From assembly GCA_902800055.1 (NCBI GenBank), contig CADCCW010000006.1:1-64000 (forward strand): a stretch of 64,000 bases of DNA, read 5' to 3'. The stretch comes from an uncultured bacterium (GTDB lineage: Bacteria; Verrucomicrobiota; Kiritimatiellia; RFP12; UBA1067). Below are positions 23,598-30,570 of the stretch, piece by piece. The number at the start of each line of letters is the position of its first letter. Position 1 is the first letter of the stretch. The translations under genes were made by a program, and so were the position numbers. Under the pieces are notes generated by a model, which was given only the letters and a program-made list of their open reading frames with translations, was not told the DNA's origin and did no database searches.

Positions 23598-24433
23598 TTG
23601 CAAATCTTTTCTATCGCTTCCTTCAGCAGGCGGACTCTGGTGCTGGGCGAGGCGAGGCGGTAGCCTTTCAGGTAGATCAACCGCCCGCCATAGTCGTTGC
23701 CGTCGCCCCATGCCGGGGCGCCGTCGGTGGTAATGACCATTTTGCCGCGCTCCAGCGCCTCGGCGACAACGCGGCCGAAGTTCTCGCTAAGCGTCGGCAG
23801 CACCAGAACTTCACACCACTGCCATGCGCGTTCCAGCTCGCCGCCCTCCGCATCCGACACGATCCGCAACTCAACCTCCGGCATGTCCCTTACCGCCGCT
23901 TCAAAACACTCGACGCCCTTCAGGGGATGTCTGCGCCCAAGGTACAGCAAATGCAGCGGCTTGGAAGTGATAAAACAGGTCTGACCTGTTTTATCACTTT
24001 GCGACAGCTTGAAGAAACGTTTTAGCTCCGTGATTTCCATCTTCTGGATCTTGGGCTCATACGCCTTTATCCACTCCGCTTCCGCCGCGCATGAAGCCAG
24101 CACGACATCCGCCCTCCGAAGCATTCGATGCTCAAAGAGCGAAACCAGCTTCTTCTTCCAGCCGTGATACGCCAGGCGAACGGGGTCGTAGCTGCCGGCA
24201 GGGCGGACGCAAAGCCTCGCTCCGACCGCCTTCGCCCGCTTTGCCGCCTTCCACAGCACCGGCGACCACGCGCCATGGATCATGACGACATCAACGCCGC
24301 CGACGATTTCAGCCGGGTCGTTCGTCAACCTGGAATCGTCGCCCCTGGCAAGCTCTTCGGCGACAAACTGCCGCGCGGTGTTTGCCATGCCGTTGCAGAA
24401 CTGAAGCCCAGCGCAGAAATGAATGACTTTCAT
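23594..24433 (-). CDS. Family 4 glycosyltransferase carrying a REP palindrome in frame
   Basis: A compact GT-B enzyme of 279 residues. The N-terminal domain has VIHFCAGLQFCNGMANTARQFVAEEL and VVMIHGAWSPVLWKAAKRAK. The C-terminal domain has LHLLYLGRRHPLKGVECFEA and VLVLPTLSENFGRVVAEALERGK, with the E-x7-E motif (ENFGRVVAE). Between the two domains the peptide SQSDKTGQTCFIT is encoded by a perfect 35-bp palindrome of the REP2 family (23966-24000). This falls in the interdomain linker, where an insertion could be tolerated. The start overlaps nothing but is 11 bp from the upstream GT2 stop. Confidence 0.83.
   Translation of the reverse strand: MKVIHFCAGLQFCNGMANTARQFVAEELARGDDSRLTNDPAEIVGGVDVVMIHGAWSPVLWKAAKRAKAVGARLCVRPAGSYDPVRLAYHGWKKKLVSLFEHRMLRRADVVLASCAAEAEWIKAYEPKIQKMEITELKRFFKLSQSDKTGQTCFITSKPLHLLYLGRRHPLKGVECFEAAVRDMPEVELRIVSDAEGGELERAWQWCEVLVLPTLSENFGRVVAEALERGKMVITTDGAPAWGDGNDYGGRLIYLKGYRLASPSTRVRLLKEAIEKICK
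23966..24000. repeat. REP family 2 palindrome inside a GT4 gene
   Basis: A 35-bp perfect palindrome around one central base: core AGGTCTGACCT with arms starting AAGTGATAAAAC. The same core bracketed by AAGTGATAA arms flanks RAYT2 (26000-26040, 27131-27164, 27470-27502). Confidence 0.9.
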
Positions 24434-24444
24434 CGCCGCGGCAA

Positions 24445-25200
24445 CTAAATTGCCATCCCCCTCATCCTCGCCGAGGCATATTTTCTCTTCACCCAGCTGC
24501 CGTCCAGGACGGAAACGACTCGGTTCAGATTGCGCCAGAAGCCCTCATGCCTCAATCCATGCCTGGCAACCATGCGCGCGCGCTCCGCGCCATAGTCCGC
24601 CTGGTTCCTGCCACACATCGTCTTGGACCCATCGTGGACGCGGAATCCCCAGACATAGTCGCCAAGCGCGGCAAACCGCTCGCCCGCCTTCGCCCACCGC
24701 GTCCAGAGATCAATGTCCATCACGTACTTGAGTTCAGGGTCGAATCCGCCGCGCTGATCCCACAGCTCGCGGCGGAAGAACGCGCTCGGCCCGCCGACCC
24801 AAGCGCAAAGATGATGGCCGAACCACGGACGCCACTTCGCGTCGCACCGCACATCGCGCACCTTGTCCTGTTCATCAATATAAACCGTATCCCCAGCAAT
24901 CCAATTAATCCCCTTTGCGTCCTCTTCGTTCTTTGCGGCTATAAACTCCTTCACCTTCCCCAGCGCCCCTGGCAGCAGCACGTCGTCGGCATTCAGCCAG
25001 AAAAGCCACTCGCCCTTCGCCTTGGCAAATCCACGGTTCAGCGCGTCGCTTTGGCCGGAGTCGGGCTCAACGTCGCCATCCTGAATTATTACCTCAAGGT
25101 CGTTCCCCATACCCTGCGCTTCAAGGCTTTCAAGCGCCTCCGCAAGATACGGGCGAGCACCTTTCACTGGCACTACGCAACTAAACAAAGGTTTGTTCAT
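24445..25200 (-). CDS. Family 2 glycosyltransferase
   Basis: A 251-residue GT-A enzyme: FSCVVPVKGARPYLAEALESLEAQ, LEVIIQDGDVEPDSGQSDALNRGF, and LFWLNADDVLLPGALGK for the metal/nucleotide site. PSAFFRRELWDQRGGFDPELKYVMDIDLWTRW carries the acceptor-side ED-like motif. The insert AAKNEEDAKGINW after about residue 88 is encoded by three 9-bp units (24914-24940) that match a repeat at the end of the DUF4838 gene (53123-53149). The start at 25200 lies 2 bp from the stop of the upstream YdcF-like gene. Probably transfers a sugar in the same surface-glycan pathway. Confidence 0.85.
   Translation of the reverse strand: MNKPLFSCVVPVKGARPYLAEALESLEAQGMGNDLEVIIQDGDVEPDSGQSDALNRGFAKAKGEWLFWLNADDVLLPGALGKVKEFIAAKNEEDAKGINWIAGDTVYIDEQDKVRDVRCDAKWRPWFGHHLCAWVGGPSAFFRRELWDQRGGFDPELKYVMDIDLWTRWAKAGERFAALGDYVWGFRVHDGSKTMCGRNQADYGAERARMVARHGLRHEGFWRNLNRVVSVLDGSWVKRKYASARMRGMAI
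24914..24940. repeat. Three 9-bp units inside a GT2 gene
   Basis: TTTGCGTCC (24914-24922), TCTTCGTTC (24923-24931) and TTTGCGGCT (24932-24940). The same triple, with small changes, is at 53123-53149. Each is in frame and encodes an AAKN-type peptide. Confidence 0.6.
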
Positions 25201-25202
25201 CT

Positions 25203-25952
25203 TCACCGAAATACCGCATAGCCCACAATGCCGACCCATTCGTGGAGGGCGATGGAATTGAAGTAAAAGGCATTGTGATCTGGAACGAACGCCCGCATCC
25301 ATAATGCCTGTTTCGCCATTATGACATTCTCGAAGTCCGCCGGGGCACAGATCACCTCAACCTCCGGCGCATACATCCCGAACATCTGCCGCGCCCGTTT
25401 CATGTGCCAGGCGCTGGTGACAAGCAGGATCCGCTTCGCGCCCAGGCCGGCGACCACCTTCGCCTCCTCCTCGGTGTTGCGGGCGTCCAAAAACGAAACG
25501 CACTCCTCCGGCACTCCCATGTCCTTCAAGAGCGGCAGCGTCGTGTCCTTCGCCTCTTTCCCTGTCGCAATCACCTTGGGGGCCTTCCCCGCCTTGTACA
25601 GCCGCGCCGTCTGCCAGACCCGGTCCGCGCTCGCCGCCATCTCGGCGTAGGAGCTCAGGTTCGTCTCGATGGCCATCGAGCCGCCAAGCAGAACAATCGC
25701 ATCGGCCGCCGGAAATGTCTCGACCGCCGGCACGCGGCCATCCACCAGAAACTCCCTTTCCAGCGGCACGCCGACGATCCACGTCATGATCGGCGTCATC
25801 CAGAGGTACAGCCAGACTGCGAAGGCCCAGCCCAGCCACTTCGCCAAGCGCGGCAGTTTGAGCCGCGCGCAGAGCAAGGCAGCCAGCCCGCCAACAATCG
25901 CAATCCCAATGGGACTAATTACAAAGCCAACGATTTTATTGAGATAGTACAT
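25203..25952 (-). CDS. YdcF/ElyC-like DUF218 membrane protein
   Basis: Two N-terminal membrane segments (FVISPIGIAIVGGLAALLCARL; GWAFAVWLYLWMTPIMTWIVG) precede a DUF218 domain: DAIVLLGGSMAIETNLSSY, APKVIATGKEA, LLVTSAWHMKRARQMFGMY. ElyC and SanA relatives act in envelope homeostasis, affecting lipid carrier use and peptidoglycan or polysaccharide synthesis; the exact reaction is unsettled. That fits its place as first gene of a GT operon. Its 5' part is copied twice more nearby (27289-27419 and 27500-27532), both copies truncated. A TATAAT lies about 15 bp upstream of its start. Confidence 0.85.
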   Translation of the reverse strand: MYYLNKIVGFVISPIGIAIVGGLAALLCARLKLPRLAKWLGWAFAVWLYLWMTPIMTWIVGVPLEREFLVDGRVPAVETFPAADAIVLLGGSMAIETNLSSYAEMAASADRVWQTARLYKAGKAPKVIATGKEAKDTTLPLLKDMGVPEECVSFLDARNTEEEAKVVAGLGAKRILLVTSAWHMKRARQMFGMYAPEVEVICAPADFENVIMAKQALWMRAFVPDHNAFYFNSIALHEWVGIVGYAVFR

Positions 25953-26035
25953 AAAACTTGCCGAACATTATACCATTTTCCCTGCCACCTGGCACCAGTA
26001 TCAAGTGATAATATAGGTCTGACCTAAATTATCAC
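25837..26035. repeat. 199-bp direct repeat, copy A (YdcF 5' part plus upstream and REP2)
   Basis: From 25837 to 26035, equal in length to 27304-27502 and nearly identical, with roughly ten single-base differences. It covers the first about 115 bp of the YdcF-like gene, its upstream region and most of a REP2 palindrome. RAYT2 and a GT fragment lie between the two copies. Confidence 0.9.
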
Positions 26036-26040
26036 TTGAT
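26000..26040. repeat. REP family 2 palindrome at the 3' end of RAYT2
   Basis: A 41-bp palindrome with one mismatch and one central base, core AGGTCTGACCT, arms beginning ATCAAGTGATAAT. The RAYT2 stop codon (26032-26034) lies within it, supplied by the AAGTGATAA arm. Confidence 0.9.
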
Positions 26041-27123
26041 ACTTTCCCATTGCCCACGCTCGCGTTGACATACTATGCCAAGAGCTCTCATTTTCCGAAG
26101 ATATCTGTAAAGACTGGGACGAGGGACGCCAAGCTCCTGTTCCATTGCGATTGTGTCAATGCCAGGGCGAAGCGTCAAAAGGTTCCTGATTTCATCCATT
26201 AGGCTTCCGCGTCGCAGGCGAGCTGATTTTTCGCCTTCTCGTTGAGCCCTCAAATCCATTGAAGCCCTGCGCACTTCCTCCAAATGGACTCGTGCCTGAT
26301 TAAGAATCGCCTCATTCGTAAGCGGATCATCCGGCATCTCGTATCCCGCCGCCCGATTGAGTACGATCTCCTCGGCTCGCCTTAGCTTCCACTTCTCAAG
26401 CAGATTGTAGAGCAGGTCCTCGTGCATCACCGCAATCTCGCAAAGCGGGAGCTCGCGTCCTTCCTCCGTTATCTGCGAATAGACAAACCGCATTCCGTCA
26501 ATCGCCACATCGTCGCCCCTCTTGAACGCAGAATAGCTGCTCCAGGCATAGCCGTCAAAGGTTGCGCATGCAGCGGCACGGATCGGATTCAGGTGAATGT
26601 ATCCCAGGCACTCCACTATGTCTTTGTGACGGTTGGCGACGACTCGATCGTGGTAGGCGCCCTCCCAGAGCGTACCAGTATGGCCGTTGCGACGATTGTA
26701 CTCTTCGGTGAACCACTGCTTGACGATTTTGACGAACTCGCCAATGTTGTACATCCGCTTTCTCTGGACTTCAAGCAGGCGTTCAGCCTCCTTGCAGTCG
26801 GCCTCATCTCCAAGCCGAAGTTTCGCCAACTGTCCCTCAAGGGCGGCGGCGCCCTTCGCGCCCTTGAGCACCCCATAGCGACGCAGGATCTCCTTCTCGT
26901 CAACTTCCGTCGGCGTGGGGAGGAATGCAAGGATGTGGAAGTGGTTGATCATAACACACCAACCAAGCAACTTGATGCCGGTGAAGTCGGCGGCGCGGCG
27001 GATCATCTCGACAAGGTCGTTGCGCTCGGCTTCCTCCTGGAGAAAGCGAACCTTGTGGGCGATACGGCTCGTGATGTGGTGAACCGTCTCGTACTCTTTT
27101 GATCGATTGCTTGAATTTGACAT
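26032..27123 (-). CDS. REP-associated tyrosine transposase (RAYT2, Y1/HUH superfamily)
   Basis: A second RAYT, clearly diverged from RAYT1. YETVHHITSRIAHKVRFLQEEAERNDLVEM starts the fold. LLGWCVMINHFHILAFLP (about residues 51-68) carries the His-x-His site. KIVKQWFTEEYNRRNGHTGTLWEGAYHD is the expected catalytic region, followed by CLGYIHLNPIRAA. The C-terminal part ends with a helix-turn-helix-like segment (TIAMEQELGVPRPSLYRYLRKMRALG). The gene is bracketed by REP2 palindromes. One ends 8 bp before the start at 27123 and the other supplies its stop. No Shine-Dalgarno is visible before either possible start (27132 or 27123). Confidence 0.88.
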   Translation of the reverse strand: MSNSSNRSKEYETVHHITSRIAHKVRFLQEEAERNDLVEMIRRAADFTGIKLLGWCVMINHFHILAFLPTPTEVDEKEILRRYGVLKGAKGAAALEGQLAKLRLGDEADCKEAERLLEVQRKRMYNIGEFVKIVKQWFTEEYNRRNGHTGTLWEGAYHDRVVANRHKDIVECLGYIHLNPIRAAACATFDGYAWSSYSAFKRGDDVAIDGMRFVYSQITEEGRELPLCEIAVMHEDLLYNLLEKWKLRRAEEIVLNRAAGYEMPDDPLTNEAILNQARVHLEEVRRASMDLRAQREGEKSARLRRGSLMDEIRNLLTLRPGIDTIAMEQELGVPRPSLYRYLRKMRALGIVCQRERGQWESIK

Positions 27124-27130
27124 GATTATC

Positions 27131-27164
27131 AAGTGATAATACAGGTCAGACCTAAATTATCACT
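27131..27164. repeat. REP family 2 palindrome just upstream of RAYT2
   Basis: A 34-bp element with core AGGTCAGACCT and AAGTGATAAT/ATTATCACT arms. Its central base is the complement of that in the downstream copy, so the two palindromes around RAYT2 are in opposite orientation, as in REP pairs. Confidence 0.88.
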
Positions 27165-27259
27165 ACGCTGATAGGATCTTTCGCCGGATGTTGGAGAAGT
27201 AGCGCCATTTGCCGCGGGCGAAGACATACCCAGGCTTGCCATCGAGGATGCCGAGCTTG
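27163..27259 (-). pseudogene. 3' fragment of a WaaE-like GT2 gene
   Basis: The minus strand encodes HKLGILDGKPGYVFARGKWR and continues YFSNIRRKILSA to a stop at 27163-27165. FLDGKPGF near the C-terminus of the GT2 gene at 27560-28453 matches it, so this is a leftover end of a related gene. Both ends coincide with REP2 palindromes (27131-27164 and 27260-27288). No start or catalytic part remains. Confidence 0.65.
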
Positions 27260-27288
27260 TGGGAAAATAGGTCAGACCTGTTTTCCCA
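27260..27288. repeat. REP family 2 palindrome, TGGGAAAA-arm subtype
   Basis: A 29-bp element with core AGGTCAGACCT and arms TGGGAAAAT/GTTTTCCCA. The same subtype recurs at 30247-30275 and 30416-30444. The core is shared with the AAGTGATAA subtype while the arms differ. Confidence 0.88.
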
Positions 27289-27419
27289 AAATGGGACGGC
27301 GGACACTTCGCCAGGCGCGGCAGTTTGAGCCGCGCGCAAAGCAAGACAAGAAGCCCGCCAACAATCGCAATCCCAATGGGACTAATTACAAAGCCGACGA
27401 TTTTATTGAGATAGTACAT
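27289..27419 (-). pseudogene. Truncated second copy of the YdcF-like gene
   Basis: The copy starts MYYLNKIVGFVISPIGIAIVGG and follows the intact gene as far as LCARLKLPRLAK. It then runs into the REP2 palindrome at 27260 and reads on out of homology to a stop at 27129. Only the first membrane segment is kept and the DUF218 domain is gone. Part of the 199-bp duplication. Confidence 0.85.
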
Positions 27420-27502
27420 AAAACTTGCCGAACATTATACCATTTTCCCTGCTACCTGGCACCAGTATCAAGTGATAATATAGGTCTGACCTAAATTATC
27501 AC
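27304..27502. repeat. 199-bp direct repeat, copy B
   Basis: Second copy of 25837-26035, with the same borders and a few substitutions; it ends with a REP2 palindrome (27470-27502, core AGGTCTGACCT). Copies A and B are separated by RAYT2 and the GT fragment, so a REP-bounded duplication is likely. Confidence 0.9.
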
Positions 27503-27532
27503 AAACCCGACTATCTTATTGAGGTAATACAT
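27500..27532 (-). pseudogene. Third, minimal copy of the YdcF 5' end
   Basis: From an ATG at 27530-27532 with GGAGGTGAA upstream, the minus strand reads MYYLNKIVGFV and then enters the REP2 palindrome at 27470-27502, meeting a stop at once. It repeats the first 11 residues of the YdcF-like protein and is the shortest of the three copies. Confidence 0.7.
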
Positions 27533-27559
27533 TTCACCTCCCCAGCAACTTTTTGCGAA

Positions 27560-28453
27560 TCATCCAGAAATACCGCGCGGGATATGCTTCTTTTCCCATA
27601 CCTTTGCGTTGCAGAGAAAATCATAGAAAGACAGGAGGACGCAGAAGATAAAGCCTGGCTTGCCATCAAGGAATCCAGCACGGAAAACATAATGATAGCA
27701 GAAGCGGCAGAATGCACGGCAAGGCAGGTGCGCATGAATACGTTTGAGCCTACGCTTTATCCGACGCGAAAGCGGCATAGACTTAACGCCCTCGTCCAAC
27801 TCTCCGCTCATGAATTGATCATACAACTCGGCCTCCCAGCTCGAATAGCGGTTGTGCTTCTCAACCCAGCTGTGAATAGTCGGATAGGCATAATGCTCGA
27901 CGCTTGTCTTGAGGCATCCGCCAACCTTGCCATTAAGGATAATATGCTCATGCGCCTCGCAGTCGCCGACATTCTTCGAACCGTTCGTAGGCATTTTCTC
28001 GTATCGCCCCAGCTTATGCCGGAATAGTCTAAGAACGCGAAGGCTGGCATAGCCGCAATGGCGAATCGGTCTGCCGAGGAACATATAGAGGAAGTGCAGA
28101 TAGTATCCGTCTGCGTCAGGATTCTTCACCTTCTCCGCAATCTCCGCCGCCAGTGCGGGAGGGATCACCTCGTCCGCATCAACGATAAGGACCCATTCAT
28201 TCCTTATCGGCAAGTTGTCCAGTGCCCAGTTCTTCTTCTTCGGGTAACTGCCGTTGAAATGGAACTGGACGCACTCGATCTTTGCGGCAGCATTCTTCGC
28301 GATTTCCGCAATTGCATCTGGCATGCCGTCAGTCGACTGGCTGTCAACTACGTAGACTTCATCCACCCAATCCTTCAACGCATTGAGGACTGGGACTATG
28401 TTCGTCCTCTCGTTCTTGGCCGGGACAATGACAGATAGCTGTACTTTATCCAT
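27560..28453 (-). CDS. WaaE/KdtX-like family 2 glycosyltransferase
   Basis: A 297-residue GT-A enzyme: MDKVQLSVIVPAKNERTNIVPVLNALKDW, VYVVDSQSTDGMPDAIAEIA, and NEWVLIVDADEVIPPALAAEI, with a clean DADE metal site. HCGYASLRVLRLFRHKLGRYE and VGDCEAHEHIILNGKVGG are typical of the WaaE-like branch that adds a sugar to lipid A-core or similar lipids. The C-terminal AGFLDGKPGFIFCVLLSFYDFLCNAKV is shared with the fragment at 27163-27259. The start at 28453 is 2 bp from the dehydrogenase stop, so they form one operon. Confidence 0.88.
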   Translation of the reverse strand: MDKVQLSVIVPAKNERTNIVPVLNALKDWVDEVYVVDSQSTDGMPDAIAEIAKNAAAKIECVQFHFNGSYPKKKNWALDNLPIRNEWVLIVDADEVIPPALAAEIAEKVKNPDADGYYLHFLYMFLGRPIRHCGYASLRVLRLFRHKLGRYEKMPTNGSKNVGDCEAHEHIILNGKVGGCLKTSVEHYAYPTIHSWVEKHNRYSSWEAELYDQFMSGELDEGVKSMPLSRRIKRRLKRIHAHLPCRAFCRFCYHYVFRAGFLDGKPGFIFCVLLSFYDFLCNAKVWEKKHIPRGISG

Positions 28454-28455
28454 AA

Positions 28456-29223
28456 TCAAATACGCTCCTCCGTCCCGCGGAAATGGACGTTGAGATCGTG
28501 AAGCGGGGCAAGCAGCTTGCCCAACGACGTACCACGCGTCGCCACCGAAAATGCATTGACGTCCTTGGGAAAGCACTTGCCCCCGTATCCAAACTTTCCG
28601 TCAGGCCCCGGCACGTAGGTGTGCACGTCGTTGATGTATCCCGACAGCAAACATCCCTCATGGACCTTGTTCCAGTCAGCCCCCATCTTCTCGCAGTACT
28701 CGCGCACCGCATTGAAATACGTCACCTTGTATGCCCCAAAGACATTGTGCGCATACTTTGTTATCTCCGCCTCCAATGGAGTCATAACCGCATAGCGCTT
28801 GCCCTTGAAAATGCGCTTCAGCAATTCCTCCTCTCCAGTAAACACCATGGGCTGGGTGCGGAAGTCCGTGATATGGGTGCGCTCGGTGAGGAATTCCGGC
28901 ATATAGCAGACCTTATGGCCCGTCTCCCTAGTCAACATGTCAGACGTGCCGGGGAGTATCGTGGTGCGGACAAACACGGTTACATCGGGGAGCCCACGGA
29001 TTATTTCCTTCATCAGCGTCAGGTCCTGCGTCCCGTCGTCTTCCGTTGGAACGTGGATCTGCAGGAACGCAACGTCGATGTCAGACAGGTCGTCATTCAT
29101 CCCCTTCGGCGGATCGGAGACGCGCACCTCGCAGTTCTCGGAATTGTTGTCTTCAATCCAGGACTTCAGCGCCCCGCCGACAAAACCGCATCCGACGATG
29201 CCAATCTTCAGCTTCTCGCTCAT
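28456..29223 (-). CDS. Short UDP-glucose/GDP-mannose dehydrogenase-like protein lacking the C-terminal domain
   Basis: The N-terminal Rossmann part (KIGIVGCGFVGGALKSWIEDNN), the middle (FVRTTILPGTSDMLTRETGHKVCYMPEFLTERTHITDF) and FGYGGKCFPKDVNAF (about residues 215-229, catalytic Cys and Lys) are those of UDP-sugar dehydrogenases. However, the protein stops at 255 residues, where full enzymes have over 400. The C-terminal UDP-binding domain is missing. The helix EITKYAHNVFGAYKVTYFNAVREYCEKMGAD is intact. It may be a genuine short form, an NAD-dependent enzyme with another substrate, or a truncated gene. It sits between an epimerase and a GT, fitting sugar-nucleotide chemistry. Confidence 0.82.
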   Translation of the reverse strand: MSEKLKIGIVGCGFVGGALKSWIEDNNSENCEVRVSDPPKGMNDDLSDIDVAFLQIHVPTEDDGTQDLTLMKEIIRGLPDVTVFVRTTILPGTSDMLTRETGHKVCYMPEFLTERTHITDFRTQPMVFTGEEELLKRIFKGKRYAVMTPLEAEITKYAHNVFGAYKVTYFNAVREYCEKMGADWNKVHEGCLLSGYINDVHTYVPGPDGKFGYGGKCFPKDVNAFSVATRGTSLGKLLAPLHDLNVHFRGTEERI

Positions 29224-29240
29224 AATGCCTCCTACTTGTC

Positions 29241-30215
29241 TCACTTGTTGCCGGCCTTGATGCTCTCCGCGACATCGCGGACAATGTCCTTGAGCGTACG
29301 TTTCGGTCTGAAGCCAATTAGCTTCTTAACCTTCTTGATACACGGCACCCGCCGCCGCATATCCTCGAACCCTCCTCCCGGATAAGCCTCCTCAAAGGAG
29401 ATGTTCTTGATCTCGCTCTTCGACTTAAGCTGCCGTTTGACGAACTTGGCGAGGTCTCCGATCGTGACCTCTTTCGGATTGCCGACGTTGATGACCTGCC
29501 CAATCGCCGCCGGGCAGTGGAACATCAGCTTCTCAACCGCCTCTACGACATCCAGCACATGGCAGAAGCAACGAGACTGTTTGCCGTCGTCGTAGACAGT
29601 TATCGGCTCGTCGTTCAGCGCGGCCTTGACGAACCGCGGCACAACCATCCCGTACATGCCGGTCTGCCGCGGGCCCACCGTGTTGAAGAAACGCACTATG
29701 ACAACTGGGAGTTTCGCTTCGTAGTAATGGGCAAGAGCAAGGAACTCGTCCATCGCCTTGCAGTTGGCATAAGCCCAACGGCGAATGCATGTCGCGCCCA
29801 TCACCGTATCGTCGCTTTCGCAAAACGGCACCCTGGAGCCCTTCCCGTACACTTCGCTTGTGCTTGCAACCAGCACCTTTTTCATGTACTTCCGGCACGC
29901 CTTGATGACGACGCTCGTTCCGTCCGCCATCGTCTCGATCGTCCTAACCGGCTCGTCGCAGACGAGCTTGACGCCGACGACGCTGGCAAGGTGGAAGACG
30001 GCGTCCGACTCCTTGACCAATCTGTCGACAAGCCTCGCATTGCAGATGCTCCCTTTGACGAAGGAGAACTTCTTGCACTTCTTAAGCCCCGCGACATTGC
30101 TCAGCGAACCAGTGCTAAGGTCGTCCAGCGAAACGACCTTATGCCCCTTCTTCACAAGCAGCTCGCAAAGATGTCCGCCTATGAATCCACAGCCTCCTGT
30201 AACTAGTATCTTCAT
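29241..30215 (-). CDS. NAD-dependent nucleotide-sugar epimerase/decarboxylase (extended SDR)
   Basis: A 324-residue extended SDR. KILVTGGCGFIGGHLCELL is the NAD loop. STSEVYGKGS holds the catalytic Ser/Thr, and RRWAYANCKAMDEFL holds the Tyr-x3-Lys pair. VRFFNTVGPRQTGMYGMVVPRF and SRCFCHVLDVVEA are the substrate-side motifs. It resembles UDP-glucuronate decarboxylase and UDP-sugar 4-epimerase relatives; sequence alone does not separate these. Next to a UDP-glucose-dehydrogenase-like gene, a route from UDP-glucose to UDP-glucuronate to UDP-xylose or a galacturonate is conceivable. It is the first gene after the REP2-bearing gap on its 5' side. Confidence 0.88.
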   Translation of the reverse strand: MKILVTGGCGFIGGHLCELLVKKGHKVVSLDDLSTGSLSNVAGLKKCKKFSFVKGSICNARLVDRLVKESDAVFHLASVVGVKLVCDEPVRTIETMADGTSVVIKACRKYMKKVLVASTSEVYGKGSRVPFCESDDTVMGATCIRRWAYANCKAMDEFLALAHYYEAKLPVVIVRFFNTVGPRQTGMYGMVVPRFVKAALNDEPITVYDDGKQSRCFCHVLDVVEAVEKLMFHCPAAIGQVINVGNPKEVTIGDLAKFVKRQLKSKSEIKNISFEEAYPGGGFEDMRRRVPCIKKVKKLIGFRPKRTLKDIVRDVAESIKAGNK

Positions 30216-30246
30216 GTTTTTTGTTCCTTATTGAATATGCATTCAT

Positions 30247-30570
30247 TGGGAAAATAGGTCTGACCTGTTTTCCCAGAATTTTCGCTTTACACCCGCTTAT
30301 GCATCATCCGCGTTTCTTCGCGTTGGTCCAGATCAATGAACTCGCACCAGAACGCACGATCAAACATAATCCGCAAAATCTCGCACGCCTGACTCATATC
30401 TTGACTGCTTCATTTTGGGAAAATAGGTCTGACCTGTTTTCCCAGAATTCTCGCTTTACACCCGCTTATGCATCATCCGCGTTTCGTCGCACTGGTCCAG
30501 CGCAATGAACTCGCGCCAGAACGCACGGTCAAACATAATCCGCGCAAGCTCACATATCCGGCTCACTTGT
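30247..30570. repeat. Two tandem 160-170-bp units, each with a REP2 palindrome and a GT 3' fragment
   Basis: The units start at REP2 copies 30247-30275 and 30416-30444 (core AGGTCTGACCT, TGGGAAAA arms) and are similar over their length. On the minus strand each encodes the same kind of C-terminal peptide (RIMFDRAFWREFIALDQ in one, RIMFDRAFWCEFIDLDQ in the other), ending ETRMMHKRV then a stop. This looks like the end of a vanished gene copied with the palindrome. No complete gene lies here. Confidence 0.8.
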
